Positions 51,095 to 60,516 of a stretch of 64,000 nucleotides of DNA are shown piece after piece (position 1 is the first letter of the stretch; each line of letters starts with the position of its first letter). Origin of the DNA: Streptomyces sp. NBC_00287 (lineage in GTDB: Bacteria; Actinomycetota; Actinomycetes; Streptomycetales; Streptomycetaceae). The stretch lies in the NCBI RefSeq assembly GCF_036173105.1, contig NZ_CP108053.1:248001-312000 (forward strand), in the 5' to 3' direction. The translations under genes were made by a program, and so were the position numbers. The notes below the pieces were generated by a model. It was not told where the DNA came from. It did no database searches and saw nothing but the letters and a program-made list of their open reading frames with translations.

Positions 51095-53941
51095 GTGCGC
51101 ACAAGACTGTTCAGACCCAGACTCGTCCGTTCGTTGGCGCTGGCGGTGGTGTGTGCCGTCGGCTGCTTCACCCCGGGAACAGCGGCTGCCGCCCCGCCGG
51201 ATCCGGCCGACGGTGCCGGCGCGGCGGCTGTGGAGTTCCAGCAGGTCACGCTCGCCAAGGGCGTGGCAGAGACGGGCGAGCCGATGACCCTCGCCGTCCT
51301 GCCGGACCGTTCGGTCCTGCATACGTCACGCGACGGCACCGTCCGGCTCACGGACGCGGCCGGGACCACCAAGGTGGCAGGCAAAGTCGACGTCTACAGC
51401 CACGACGAGGAAGGCCTGCAAGGCATCGCGGTGGACCCGGCCTTCACCTCCAACCGCTTCGTCTACCTGTACTACGCCCCCAAGTTGAGCACGCCGACCG
51501 GTGACGCCCCCTCCGACGGATCAGCTTCCGACTTCGCTCCGTTCGACGGCGTCAACCGGCTCTCCCGGTTCGTCCTGAAGACCGACGGCACCCTGGACCC
51601 GGCCAGCGAGAAGGCGATCCTCGATGTTCCGGCCTCGCGCGGCCTCTGCTGTCACGTCGGCGGCGACATCGACTTCGACGCGGCGGGCAACCTCTATCTG
51701 TCGACCGGCGACGACACCAACCCGTTCGCCTCGGACGGCTATACGCCCATCGACGAGCGGGCGTCCCGCAACCCGGCCTATGACGCCCAGCGTTCCTCGG
51801 CCAACACCAACGACCTGCGCGGCAAGGTGCTGCGTATCAAGGTGAACGCCGACGGGACGTACTCCATACCGAGCGGCAACCTCTTCCCGCCCGGCACCGC
51901 CAAGACCCGGCCCGAGATCTACGCGATGGGCTTTCGCAACCCCTTCCGTATGAGCGTGGACAAGGTCACGGGCATCGTCTATCTCGGCGACTACGGCCCC
52001 GACGCCGGAACCGCGAGTCCCGGGCGAGGGCCCGAGGGCCAGGTCGAGTTCAATCGCATCACGAGCGCGGGCAACTACGGCTGGCCGTACTGCACCGGCG
52101 CGAACGACGCCTACACCGACTACGACTTCGCCACCGGGGCCTCGGGCGCCAAGTTCGACTGTTCCGCGCCCAAGAACACCTCACCGCGCAACACCGGGCT
52201 GACCGACCTGCCTCCGGCGAAGGCGGCCTGGATCCCGTACAACGGCGGCTCCGTACCGGAGTTCGGCAACGGCTCCGAATCCCCGATGGGCGGCCCGGTC
52301 TACCGCTACGACGCCGCGTCCACCTCCGAGGTCAAGTTCCCCCAGGAGTACGACGGCGACTACTTCGCCGGCGAGTTCGGCCGCCGCTGGATCAAGCGCA
52401 TCGAGGCCGGCGGCGACGGCACCGTGCAGTCCATCAACGCCTTCCCCTGGAGCGGCACCCAGGTGATGGACATGGCCTTCGGCCCGGACGGCGCCCTGTA
52501 TGTCCTCGACTACGGCACCGGCTACTTCAACGGCGACGAGAACTCCGCCCTGTACCGCATCGAGCATGTCACCGACGGCCTCGCCCCGATCGCGCAGGCC
52601 AAGGCGAACGTCACCTCCGGCAAGGCGCCTCTGGCGGTCTCCTTCTCCTCGTCCGGCAGCTCCGACCCCGACGGCGGCGCGCTCAGTTACGCCTGGACCT
52701 TCGGCGACGGGGCGACCTCCGCCGCCGCCAACCCGTCGCACACCTACACGACCAACGGCCAGTACACGGCCACGCTGAAGGTCACGGACCCGACCGGGAA
52801 GACCGCGACCGCCTCCGTGCAGATCACCGTCGGCAACACCGCCCCCACGGTGCGGATCGACGTTCCCGCGGACGGCCGTATCTACGACTTCGGCGCCGCG
52901 ATCCCGTTCAAGGTGACGGTGACCGACCCGGAGGACGGCACCATCGACTGCGCCAAGGTGAAGGTCTCGTTCATCGTCGGACACGACAGCCACGGCCACC
53001 CGCAGACCTCGGCCACCGGCTGCACCGGCACGCTGCAGACCCTGGCCGACGGCGAACACGACCCCAACGCCAACATCTTCGGGGTCGTCGACGCCGAGTA
53101 CACCGACCAGGGCGCGAGCGGCCAGCCCGCGCTGACCACCCACGACCAGCACATCACCCAGCCCTCCCATCGGCAGGCCGAGCACTACGGTGACGCGTCC
53201 GGTGTCCAGGTCGTCGCCCACGGCCCCGCCCACGGCGGCAGGACCGTCGGACACATCGACAACGGCGACTGGATCTCCTTCACGCCGTACGCCCTCGACA
53301 ACGCCACCGAGTTCACCGCCCGGGTCTCCTCCGCCGGTGCGGGCGGCACCCTCGAGGTACGCGCCGGTTCCCCGACCGGTGTCCTGCTCGGCACCGCGAC
53401 CGTGCCGGTGACCGGCGGCTGGGAGACCTTCCAGGACGTGACCGCCGACCTCGCCGACCAGCCCGCCGGTTCCACGCAGTTGTACCTCGTCTTCAAGGGC
53501 GGCACCGGCTCGCTCTTCGACGTGGACGAGTTCTCCTTCACCACCTCCGGCGGCGGAACCCGCTCGGGTGCGGTGAAGGGGGTCAACGGCAAGTGTTTGG
53601 ACGTCGACGGCGCCAACACCGCCGACGGCACCGCGATCCAGCTGTGGACCTGCCACGGCACCGGCGCCCAGACATGGACTCTGCCCGGTGACGGCACCTT
53701 CCAGGCCCTGGGCAAGTGCCTGGACGTCTCCGGCGGCGGCAGCGCCGACGGTACGAAGATCCAGCTCTGGACCTGCAACGGCACCGGCGCCCAGAAGTGG
53801 ACAGCCCAGTCCGACGGCACCGTCCGCAATCCCCAGTCCGGCAAGTGCCTCGACGCCTCCGGCGGCACCTGGAACGACGGCACCCCCGTCCACCTGTGGA
53901 CCTGCCACACCGGACCGAACCAGAAATGGACCCTTCCGTAG
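51095..53941 (+). CDS. Secreted PQQ-type sugar dehydrogenase with PKD, CBM6-like and ricin lectin domains
   Basis: A 948-residue exported protein (signal LVRSLALAVVCAVGCFTPGTAAAA). Residues about 45-495 form a glucose/sorbosone dehydrogenase-like six-bladed propeller (GLQGIAVDPAF, NDLRGKVLRIKVNADGTY, EIYAMGFRNPFRMSVD, NRITSAGNYGWPYC). Residues about 500-580 are a PKD domain, about 585-690 an unassigned linker domain, about 693-818 a CBM6-like domain (GGRTVGHIDNGDWISF) and about 823-948 a ricin B-lectin with three QxW repeats. It probably oxidises sugar chains outside the cell. GTG 51095 has a GGGAG-like site upstream. It is followed by the ThuA-DUF1080 gene after 22 bases. Confidence 0.9.
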   Translation: MRTRLFRPRLVRSLALAVVCAVGCFTPGTAAAAPPDPADGAGAAAVEFQQVTLAKGVAETGEPMTLAVLPDRSVLHTSRDGTVRLTDAAGTTKVAGKVDVYSHDEEGLQGIAVDPAFTSNRFVYLYYAPKLSTPTGDAPSDGSASDFAPFDGVNRLSRFVLKTDGTLDPASEKAILDVPASRGLCCHVGGDIDFDAAGNLYLSTGDDTNPFASDGYTPIDERASRNPAYDAQRSSANTNDLRGKVLRIKVNADGTYSIPSGNLFPPGTAKTRPEIYAMGFRNPFRMSVDKVTGIVYLGDYGPDAGTASPGRGPEGQVEFNRITSAGNYGWPYCTGANDAYTDYDFATGASGAKFDCSAPKNTSPRNTGLTDLPPAKAAWIPYNGGSVPEFGNGSESPMGGPVYRYDAASTSEVKFPQEYDGDYFAGEFGRRWIKRIEAGGDGTVQSINAFPWSGTQVMDMAFGPDGALYVLDYGTGYFNGDENSALYRIEHVTDGLAPIAQAKANVTSGKAPLAVSFSSSGSSDPDGGALSYAWTFGDGATSAAANPSHTYTTNGQYTATLKVTDPTGKTATASVQITVGNTAPTVRIDVPADGRIYDFGAAIPFKVTVTDPEDGTIDCAKVKVSFIVGHDSHGHPQTSATGCTGTLQTLADGEHDPNANIFGVVDAEYTDQGASGQPALTTHDQHITQPSHRQAEHYGDASGVQVVAHGPAHGGRTVGHIDNGDWISFTPYALDNATEFTARVSSAGAGGTLEVRAGSPTGVLLGTATVPVTGGWETFQDVTADLADQPAGSTQLYLVFKGGTGSLFDVDEFSFTTSGGGTRSGAVKGVNGKCLDVDGANTADGTAIQLWTCHGTGAQTWTLPGDGTFQALGKCLDVSGGGSADGTKIQLWTCNGTGAQKWTAQSDGTVRNPQSGKCLDASGGTWNDGTPVHLWTCHTGPNQKWTLP
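53567..53938 (+). repeat. Long direct repeat, copy 1 (ricin domain)
   Basis: About 372 bases encoding the ricin B-lectin domain of the dehydrogenase. The copy at 55347-55718 is nearly identical base for base and in perfect register (offset 1,780), with only scattered substitutions. Confidence 0.93.
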
Positions 53942-53963
53942 AGTAGAAAGGAGGCGCCCGACC

Positions 53964-55721
53964 ATGCGTACGCGACTCAAAAGGGCTCTCGGCCTGTTCA
54001 CCGGCCTCGCGCTCTGCCTGACGCCGCAAGCCGCCACGGCTCTGGCCGGTCCGGCGGATCAGCCGGCCGGCACGACCCGACAGGCCGCGGCGGCCGACCC
54101 GGCGTACAAGATCCTCGTGTTCTCCCGGACCGCGGGCTTCCGGCACTCCTCGATCGACGACGGCATCGCGGCACTGCGGGACCTCGGTACGGACAACAAC
54201 TTCACCGTGGACGCGACCGAGGATCCCCAGGCCTTCAGCACCGGCAATCTCGGCCAGTACAAGGCGGTCGTCTTTCTCTCCACGACCGGTGATGTGCTCG
54301 GCGACGCCCAGCAGACCGCCTTCGAGCAGTACATCAACGGGGGCGGCGGATACGTCGGTATCCACGCGGCGGCCGACACCGAGTACGACTGGCCGTTCTA
54401 CGAAGGCCTGGCAGGCGCCCTGTTCCACTCCCACCCGGCCATCCAGTCCGCCACCGTCGAGGTCGAGGACCGGGCCCATGACGCCACCGCCCACCTCGGC
54501 ACCACCTGGCAGCGCACCGACGAGTGGTACAACTACCGCACCAATCCCCGCACCACCGCCCATGTGCTCGCCTCCCTCGACGAGTCCAGCTACACGGGCG
54601 GGAACATGTCCGGCGACCACCCGATCGCCTGGTGCAAGGACTACCAGGGCGGCCGGGCCTTCTACACCGGCGGCGGCCACACCGACGAGTCGTACGGCGA
54701 ACCCGCGTTCCGCCGCCATCTCCTGGGCGGCATCCGCTGGGCCGCCGGGATGACCGAGGCGGACTGCCGTCCCGAGACCGGGTACACATCCCTGTTCGAC
54801 GGCTCGTCCACCAACGGCTGGACACAGGCGGGCCCCGGCGGCTTCACCCTCGCCGACGGCAGCCTCACCTCGTACGGCGGACTCGGCATGCTCTGGTACT
54901 CCGCCGAGGAGTTCACCGGCGACTACTCCCTCAAGCTCGACTGGAAGGCCGCCGGCGACGACAACTCCGGCGTCTTCATCGGGTTTCCCGCCTCCGACGA
55001 CCCGTGGTCGGCGGTGAACAACGGCTACGAGATCCAGATCGACGCCACCGACGCGGCTGACCGCACCACGGGCGCCGTGTACGGGTTCAAGTCCGCCGAC
55101 ATCGCGGCCCGCGACGCCGCATTGAACCCGCCGGGCGAGTGGAACACGTACGAACTCCGCGTCACCGGCGAACGGTTGGAGATCTTCCTCAACGGCCGCA
55201 AGGTCAACGACTTCACCAACACCGACCCCGCGCGCAGCCTCCAGCAGGGCCACGTCGGCATCCAGAACCACGGCGAGGGGGACGACGTCGCGTTCCGCAA
55301 CATCCGGATCAAGGCGGAGGGCGGCACGCCGCCCGGCCCCCGTTCAGGTGCGGTGAAGGGGGTCAACGGCAAGTGCCTGGACGTGTCCGGCGCCAACACC
55401 GCCGATGGCACCGCGATCCAGCTGTGGACCTGCCACGGCACCGGCGCCCAGACATGGACCCTGGCCGGTGACGGCACCGTCCAGGCCCTGGGCAAGTGCC
55501 TGGACGTCTCCGGCGGCGGCAGCGCCGACGGTACGAAGATCCAGCTCTGGACCTGCAACGGCACCGGTGCCCAGAAGTGGACGCCTCAGCCTGACGGCAC
55601 GGTCCGCAATCCCCAGTCCGGCAAGTGCCTCGATGCGTCCGGCGGCACCTGGAACGACGGCACCCCGGTCCACCTGTGGACCTGCCACACCGGACCGAAC
55701 CAGAAATGGACCCTTCCATGA
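53964..55721 (+). CDS. Secreted ThuA-DUF1080-ricin lectin fusion
   Basis: A 585-residue exported protein. After the signal (LFTGLALCLTPQAATALA) comes a ThuA/trehalose utilisation-like domain (about 47-263: YKILVFSRTAGFRHSSIDDGI, GYVGIHAAADTEYDWPFY, AWCKDYQGGRAFYTGGGHT). A DUF1080 (3-keto-disaccharide hydrolase-type) jelly roll follows (about 273-452: YTSLFDGSSTNGW, DDNSGVFIGFP, NNGYEIQI, EWNTYELRVTGERLEIFLNG), then a ricin B-lectin (about 461-585). ATG 53964 has AGGAGG 9 bases upstream. It is probably co-transcribed with the PQQ-type dehydrogenase. Confidence 0.9.
   Translation: MRTRLKRALGLFTGLALCLTPQAATALAGPADQPAGTTRQAAAADPAYKILVFSRTAGFRHSSIDDGIAALRDLGTDNNFTVDATEDPQAFSTGNLGQYKAVVFLSTTGDVLGDAQQTAFEQYINGGGGYVGIHAAADTEYDWPFYEGLAGALFHSHPAIQSATVEVEDRAHDATAHLGTTWQRTDEWYNYRTNPRTTAHVLASLDESSYTGGNMSGDHPIAWCKDYQGGRAFYTGGGHTDESYGEPAFRRHLLGGIRWAAGMTEADCRPETGYTSLFDGSSTNGWTQAGPGGFTLADGSLTSYGGLGMLWYSAEEFTGDYSLKLDWKAAGDDNSGVFIGFPASDDPWSAVNNGYEIQIDATDAADRTTGAVYGFKSADIAARDAALNPPGEWNTYELRVTGERLEIFLNGRKVNDFTNTDPARSLQQGHVGIQNHGEGDDVAFRNIRIKAEGGTPPGPRSGAVKGVNGKCLDVSGANTADGTAIQLWTCHGTGAQTWTLAGDGTVQALGKCLDVSGGGSADGTKIQLWTCNGTGAQKWTPQPDGTVRNPQSGKCLDASGGTWNDGTPVHLWTCHTGPNQKWTLP
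55347..55718 (+). repeat. Long direct repeat, copy 2 (ricin domain)
   Basis: Second copy of the lectin-coding repeat (copy 1 at 53567-53938). Identity stays high at third codon positions, which points to recent duplication or gene conversion. Confidence 0.93.
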
Positions 55722-55751
55722 CCGGCTGAGGCCCACACCTGTCACATACGC

Positions 55752-55793
55752 ATCGACCCCGGCGTTTCGGCCAACCCCCGGCCCGGGGTCGAT
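55752..55793 (+). terminator. Hairpin terminator after the ThuA-DUF1080 gene
   Basis: ATCGACCCCGG (55752-55762) pairs perfectly with CCGGGGTCGAT (55783-55793) around a 20-base loop, 30 bases past the stop codon. Confidence 0.65.
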
Positions 55794-55873
55794 CGGTGTG
55801 CCCCAAGGGTCGATGCATCATCCACCGCACGTGCGTGGCGCAATCGTGCGGAATCCGCTCCGTCTCAAACACG

Positions 55874-55928
55874 TGTGTTCGATATCGCGGTGCTCCTCGT
55901 TGAGCCGGATGTCGCCGATCCGAACACA
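55874..55928. promoter_or_regulatory. Possible operator region of the terpenoid locus
   Basis: Spaced inverted repeat TGTGTTCG (55874-55881) / CGAACACA (55921-55928), the left arm overlapping the palindrome ACACGTGT (55869-55876). It lies before the first gene of the locus, but no regulator gene is adjacent, so assignment is tentative. Confidence 0.35.
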
Positions 55929-55944
55929 ACGACTTTGAGTGGGA

Positions 55945-56001
55945 GTGAAGTTGACTGCTGTTGATGCCAAGGACTCGCAGGTCGCCGGAGGTGACCGGTG
56001 A
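55945..56001 (+). CDS. Possible 18-residue leader peptide
   Basis: GTG 55945 opens a short frame (MKLTAVDAKDSQVAGGDR) that ends at TGA 55999-56001, overlapping the GTG start of the ABC transporter gene. It could couple translation or be chance; no clear ribosome site is separable from the start. It does not resemble a known precursor peptide. Confidence 0.25.
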   Translation: MKLTAVDAKDSQVAGGDR

Positions 56002-57893
56002 GCGCCGAACCAGAGACCCGGGCCGCTGCGGCTCCTCGCCGGCTGCCGCCTCCGCCGCCGGCGGAGCTGCGCTATGGCGGCCGGTACGGCAAGAACCCAT
56101 TGGCGGACGCGACGTTCGGCGCGATGTGCCGACGACTGCCGTCGGTGCTGAAGCAGACCGCCAAGATGGCATGGGCCATCGACCGCCGGGCTGTGCTGCT
56201 GCTCGCCCTCTGTCAGCTGGCCATCGGGGTCAGCGCCGCCCTTCAGCTCAACGCGACGGCCGACGCGATGGGGCCGATCCTGTCCGACGAGGAGGTCGCC
56301 GACCGGGTCCATGCCGCGCTGCCCGCGCTGACGGTCATCGCGCTCGCGGCGGCGGCCGGACGAGTGGCGACCGCGCTGTCGTCGTACGCGGACGGCCGTA
56401 TCACTCCGCCGCTGACGACCGAGGCGGACAGCCGCCTGGTGGAGGCCGTGTGCCGGATGGAGGCCGCCGCGCGCGCCGAGGACGGATGCGCTGACCGGGA
56501 GGAGGCCGCGGAGATGGGGGTGATCCGCAGTCGCCTGATGGTGCAGGACGCCACGCGTCTCACGGCCGCTGCCGTCCGCATGGTCACCGCGAGCGGGGTG
56601 CTGACGGTGCTGCATCCGCTGATGCTGCCGCTTCTGCTGCTCGCCGTGGTCCCGGCCGGGGTGGGCGCGGTGTTGCACGCGAAGGTCACCTACGAGACCC
56701 ACTACGCCAACGTGGGCGACCGCAATGTGCGGCAGAACATGCGCGGCTGGGCGACCAGCCTGAAGTTCGCGGACGAGATCCGCGCCAACGGCATGACGCG
56801 GTATCTGGCGTTCTGGTACCGGACGATCTCCGAGCGGATCGACGCGCGCACCCTGGCCGCGGCTCCGAGGATGCTGCGGATCACGCTGACCAGCTCGGCG
56901 ATCGGCGGTGTCTTCCTGGTCGGCACCTGGGCTGCGCTGGCGTGGCTGGCGGCCACCGGACGGATCGAGGCGGCGATTGCCGCGACCGCGGTCGTTGCCG
57001 TGCAGACCACTCTGGCCGCGCTCAGCCAGCTCGTCATCTACGGCGCGGCCATGTTCCACAGCGCCCTCTACCTCGCCGACATGGACAGCTTCCTCGTCTA
57101 CGCCGCCGAACGCGCCCCCAGCCGCGGGACTTCGGGCCTGACCGGACGGCTGGAGGAGGTCAGCGTGGAGGAGGCGGTCTACTGCTATCCGGGCAAGGAG
57201 ACGCCGGCGGTGGCCGGAGTGTCGCTGACCGTCCGCCGTGGCGAGATCCTTGCCGTGGTCGGCGAGAACGGCTCGGGGAAGTCGACCCTCACCCGGCTGC
57301 TCACCGCGATCTTCCTCGCCGACAAGGGCAAGGTCAGCTGGAACGGCCACGACGTCGCAGGCCTCGACGCGCACCGGCTGTGGGACGCCTCCGGGCTGGT
57401 GCCGCAGAACTTCGCTCAGTGGCCGCTGTCCGTGCGCGACAACGTCACCCTCGGCCAGCCCCGCGAGGAGGGAGACGACCTGGTGTGGCAGGCACTGGAC
57501 GCGGTGGGTCTGCGCGAGACCATCGAGGATCTGCCGGAGGGCCTGGACACGCTGCTGGCCCGGGAGTTGTGGGGCGGGACGGAGCTGTCCGGCGGGCAGT
57601 GGCAGCGCCTGGCGTGCGCCCGCGCTCTCTATCGGGGCGCGGGCCTGCTGATCCTGGACGAGCCGACGAGCCAGATGGATGCCCGGGGTGAGCACACCAT
57701 CCTCGAACGGATCAAGTCGATCGGCAGCGGCTGCATCACGGTCGTCGTCACCCACCAGCTGATCAACACGAAGATCGCCGACCGGATCCTCGTGATGGAG
57801 CAGGGCCGGATCTCCGAGCAGGGCACCTTCGACGAACTCGCCGCAGGTGGAGGTCTGTTCGCCGAGCTCCTGGCCCTGTCGAACAGCCGCTGA
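55998..57893 (+). CDS. ABC transporter, fused permease-ATPase
   Basis: A 631-residue half transporter. A Pro-rich N-terminus is followed by about five or six membrane helices (residues about 55-370), then the ATPase: Walker A GENGSGKST, Q-loop VPQNFAQ, signature LSGGQWQRLACAR, Walker B LLILDEPTSQ and H-loop VVVTHQL. Exporters with this architecture occur in lanthipeptide and other metabolite clusters. GGAGG precedes GTG 55998. It lies upstream of the terpene synthase and P450 genes in the same orientation and may export their product, though a 234-base gap separates them. Confidence 0.92.
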   Translation: MSAEPETRAAAAPRRLPPPPPAELRYGGRYGKNPLADATFGAMCRRLPSVLKQTAKMAWAIDRRAVLLLALCQLAIGVSAALQLNATADAMGPILSDEEVADRVHAALPALTVIALAAAAGRVATALSSYADGRITPPLTTEADSRLVEAVCRMEAAARAEDGCADREEAAEMGVIRSRLMVQDATRLTAAAVRMVTASGVLTVLHPLMLPLLLLAVVPAGVGAVLHAKVTYETHYANVGDRNVRQNMRGWATSLKFADEIRANGMTRYLAFWYRTISERIDARTLAAAPRMLRITLTSSAIGGVFLVGTWAALAWLAATGRIEAAIAATAVVAVQTTLAALSQLVIYGAAMFHSALYLADMDSFLVYAAERAPSRGTSGLTGRLEEVSVEEAVYCYPGKETPAVAGVSLTVRRGEILAVVGENGSGKSTLTRLLTAIFLADKGKVSWNGHDVAGLDAHRLWDASGLVPQNFAQWPLSVRDNVTLGQPREEGDDLVWQALDAVGLRETIEDLPEGLDTLLARELWGGTELSGGQWQRLACARALYRGAGLLILDEPTSQMDARGEHTILERIKSIGSGCITVVVTHQLINTKIADRILVMEQGRISEQGTFDELAAGGGLFAELLALSNSR

Positions 57894-57920
57894 CCACCCC
57901 GGGAACCCCACTCCTCGGCG

Positions 57921-57939
57921 CCGGGGTGCAGAGCCCCGG
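57921..57939 (+). terminator. Small hairpin after the ABC transporter gene
   Basis: CCGGGG (57921-57926) pairs with CCCCGG (57934-57939) around a 7-base loop, 28 bases past the stop codon; a tentative terminator. Confidence 0.35.
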
Positions 57940-58127
57940 TCGCCTCAGGGACAACTCCCGTGTCTTCTGCCCGCCGAGTCCTCCACGCATCTGTCTGCGC
58001 GCTGGTGCCGGCGGCGCGCGCGTTTCCGTGCTCCCGGGGAATCCGGAGGACGTGGGGAAAGGATTGCCGCCTGATCGCCGCGCCGTAAGCATGAGGGGTC
58101 CCACGGGGCGGAAAGGGGCGTGAGGAA

Positions 58128-59171
58128 GTGACCGGCGTGATGAAATCGGCTCCACCCGATGTGTCACAACTCCTGGAGAGGATGGGCTCGTTCTATCTGC
58201 CGCCGCTGCCGATGCGAATACCTGTGCGCATTCATCCGGAAAAGGCACGGCTGGAGGTCATGGCCTGGCAGTGGTCGCGGGATTTCCTGTGTTTCGACGA
58301 CGAGCGGGTGGGTGAGCGGTATCTGGACTCCACCATGGAGTGGAGCGAATTCATCACCCCCGACTGGGAGTTCGACACGGCCCTGCTCGCCGTCGAGTGG
58401 ACGTGCACGCTCTTCTTGTACGACGACCTCTCCCGGCGATCCACCCTGGCGCGGGCCTTCGTCGAAGCGGCTCCGCCGGGGCGGTTCGTCGCGGCGGAGG
58501 GCTGGCTGGCGCGGGCCGTCGAGGACCTGTGGCGGCGCTCGACTCGTACCGCCTCGCCGTCGGCGGCGCGGCGTCTGGAAGCGGCGCTGCGGGAGTTCTT
58601 CCGCGGCTGCCTGAAGGAACTCCCGCTGCGCACCCGGGTGGGGGCGCTGCGCTGGCAGGGCTGGCAGACGTATCTGCGGATGCGCCGGGAAACGATCGGC
58701 ATGCCCGTCTTCATGGCGCTGGCCCAGGTGGGCCACGGCCCCGAGGTCGCGGACGAGGCGTTCACGGCCTGCCGCGCCGCCGCGAACCTGGTCAACGATC
58801 ACGTCACCCTGACGAACGACGTCTTCTCGGTCCGCAAGGAATTGTGCAGCGGCGACTGCGTCAACGGGGTCGTGGCCTGGGCGCTGCACCACGGCACGGG
58901 ACTGCAGCAGGCCGTGGACGAGGCATGCACGCTGATCGATGAGAAGGAACGGGAATTCCTGGCCGAACGCGACCGAGTGAGCGCCCGTTTCCCGCATGCG
59001 GCGGAATACCTGGACCGGCTCGGCCACATCATCAGCGGAAACCAGCACTGGAACTACATAACCCCGCGCTATCACGGAGAGGGCTACATATGGAACGGCC
59101 TCAAATCCGGATTCGTGGAGCTGAGCGCGGACCGTACCGTGATGCGATCCGGCAGGGCGGAAACCCGGTGA
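58128..59171 (+). CDS. Class I terpene synthase
   Basis: A 347-residue terpene cyclase. The first metal motif is weak (LFLYDDLSRR, D99-D100, lacking the later acidic residue of DDxxD). The NSE triad is exact: N230, S234 and E238 in NDVFSVRKE. The C-terminal NQHWNYITPRYH fits the conserved RY region. Bacterial terpene synthases of this type cyclise farnesyl or geranylgeranyl diphosphate; the product is not predictable. Start GTG 58128 is used; ATG 58140 is an alternative. Its stop overlaps the next P450 start (GTGA). Confidence 0.9.
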   Translation: MTGVMKSAPPDVSQLLERMGSFYLPPLPMRIPVRIHPEKARLEVMAWQWSRDFLCFDDERVGERYLDSTMEWSEFITPDWEFDTALLAVEWTCTLFLYDDLSRRSTLARAFVEAAPPGRFVAAEGWLARAVEDLWRRSTRTASPSAARRLEAALREFFRGCLKELPLRTRVGALRWQGWQTYLRMRRETIGMPVFMALAQVGHGPEVADEAFTACRAAANLVNDHVTLTNDVFSVRKELCSGDCVNGVVAWALHHGTGLQQAVDEACTLIDEKEREFLAERDRVSARFPHAAEYLDRLGHIISGNQHWNYITPRYHGEGYIWNGLKSGFVELSADRTVMRSGRAETR

Positions 59172-60499
59172 GCGGCGCGGCGATTCCCCGGCTGCCGGGC
59201 GGAATGCCCGGGCTCGGGCACGCGCTGTCCCTGCGGCGTGACGCCTTCGGTCTGCTGTTGCGTGCCCGCGCCTGCGGGGACGTAGTGGAAATCGGCATCG
59301 GACCACGCCCCGTCTACGTGGTCAACTCCCCCAGGCTGATACGGCAGATCCTGGTCTCCGACGCCGCTCACTACGACAAGGGCTCGCTGTTCGAGAAAGC
59401 CGCCGCGGTCCTCGGCAACGGCGTGGTCACCTCCAGCGGGGACTTTCATCGCCGGCAACGGCGCCTGATCCGCCCGGCGTTCCACAGCACCCGCACGCCC
59501 CTGTACGCCGAGGTGATGACGGCACTCGCCGACGAACGCGCGCAGGCCTGGAAACCGGGTCAACAGGTGGCCATGGACACGGAAATGCACCGGCTGACCA
59601 TCACCACAGCGGCCCGCACCCTGTTCGCGTCCCGCCTCGCGGACCATGCCGTCGCCGAGATCCAACGCTCACTCCCCGACTTCCTGCGGACCATCACCGC
59701 TCGCGCCCTGTCTCCCCTGCCGCTGCTGGAGAAGCTGCCGACACCGGCGAACCGGCGTTTCACCCGGGCACGGCGGCGAATGCGCGCCGCCGTCCTGGAC
59801 GCCATCGACGGCTACCGAGCCGTCGGCGGAGACCAGGGGGACCTGTTGTCCGTCCTGCTGACGGCCCGAGACGCGGACAGCGGCCGGACCATGCCGCGCG
59901 AACAGGTCTACGACGAGGCCGTCACCTTCACGGTCGCCGCCTCCGAGAGCACGGCCACCGCCTTGTCGTGGGCTTTCCACCACCTGGCCGACCATCCGGA
60001 GGCCGAGGAGCGGGCCCGTCGCGAGGTGCTGTCCCGGCTCGGCGCGGGCCCCGCCCGCCACGACGACGTGGACCGGCTTCCCTATCTGCGCCGCGTCCTT
60101 AAGGAGGTGCTACGGCTGCACCCCCTCGCTCTGCTGCCCCGCCGCGCCCTGCGGGAGGTCGAGGTGGGCGGCCGCACGTACCCGCGGGGGACGCAGTTCT
60201 TCATCAGTCCGCACGCGTTGCACCGCGACCGGCGCTACTACCCCGACCCGGAGCGCTTCGATCCCGACCGCTGGGACCCCGAGCGGGCGACGCCGGTCGA
60301 GCAGGGCGCGTACCTCCCCTTCGGGGCGGGCCGCCACGGCTGCCTCGGGGAGAGCTTCGCCTGGACGAGCATGACCATCACGCTGGCCACGCTGCTCGGG
60401 CGCTTCCGTTTCGTCCCGGCCCCAGGTCACCGGGTCCGGGAGGTCATGGCCGGTACGAGCAGGCCCTGCCATCTGCCGATGATCGTCACCGCCCGGTGA
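59168..60499 (+). CDS. Cytochrome P450 (terpenoid tailoring)
   Basis: A 443-residue P450 with heme-binding FGAGRHGCLGE (Cys392), the ExxR motif in KEVLRLHPLA and the PERF-type motif PERFDPDRW. The I-helix oxygen-activation segment reads TVAASESTATALSW, slightly non-canonical. The start overlaps the terpene synthase stop codon (GTGA), so the two are translationally coupled and this enzyme very likely oxidises the terpene product. It resembles pentalenene oxygenase-type (CYP183/CYP105-like) enzymes only in overall layout. Confidence 0.93.
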   Translation: MSGAAIPRLPGGMPGLGHALSLRRDAFGLLLRARACGDVVEIGIGPRPVYVVNSPRLIRQILVSDAAHYDKGSLFEKAAAVLGNGVVTSSGDFHRRQRRLIRPAFHSTRTPLYAEVMTALADERAQAWKPGQQVAMDTEMHRLTITTAARTLFASRLADHAVAEIQRSLPDFLRTITARALSPLPLLEKLPTPANRRFTRARRRMRAAVLDAIDGYRAVGGDQGDLLSVLLTARDADSGRTMPREQVYDEAVTFTVAASESTATALSWAFHHLADHPEAEERARREVLSRLGAGPARHDDVDRLPYLRRVLKEVLRLHPLALLPRRALREVEVGGRTYPRGTQFFISPHALHRDRRYYPDPERFDPDRWDPERATPVEQGAYLPFGAGRHGCLGESFAWTSMTITLATLLGRFRFVPAPGHRVREVMAGTSRPCHLPMIVTAR

Positions 60500-60516
60500 C
60501 CGCAGCCGAGAGCACA

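Noticed and set aside
52181..54037. 618-residue minus-strand open frame across the dehydrogenase end
   Set aside because: Low-complexity Gly/Val-rich shadow crossing two real genes on the other strand.
53567..55718. Possible insertion sequence or transposon bounded by direct repeats
   Set aside because: The repeats encode protein lectin domains in frame with their genes and the unit between them holds only the second gene's own domains; no transposase or terminal inverted repeats.
55818..57911. 697-residue minus-strand open frame opposite the ABC transporter
   Set aside because: Shadow frame; the plus strand has all ABC ATPase motifs.
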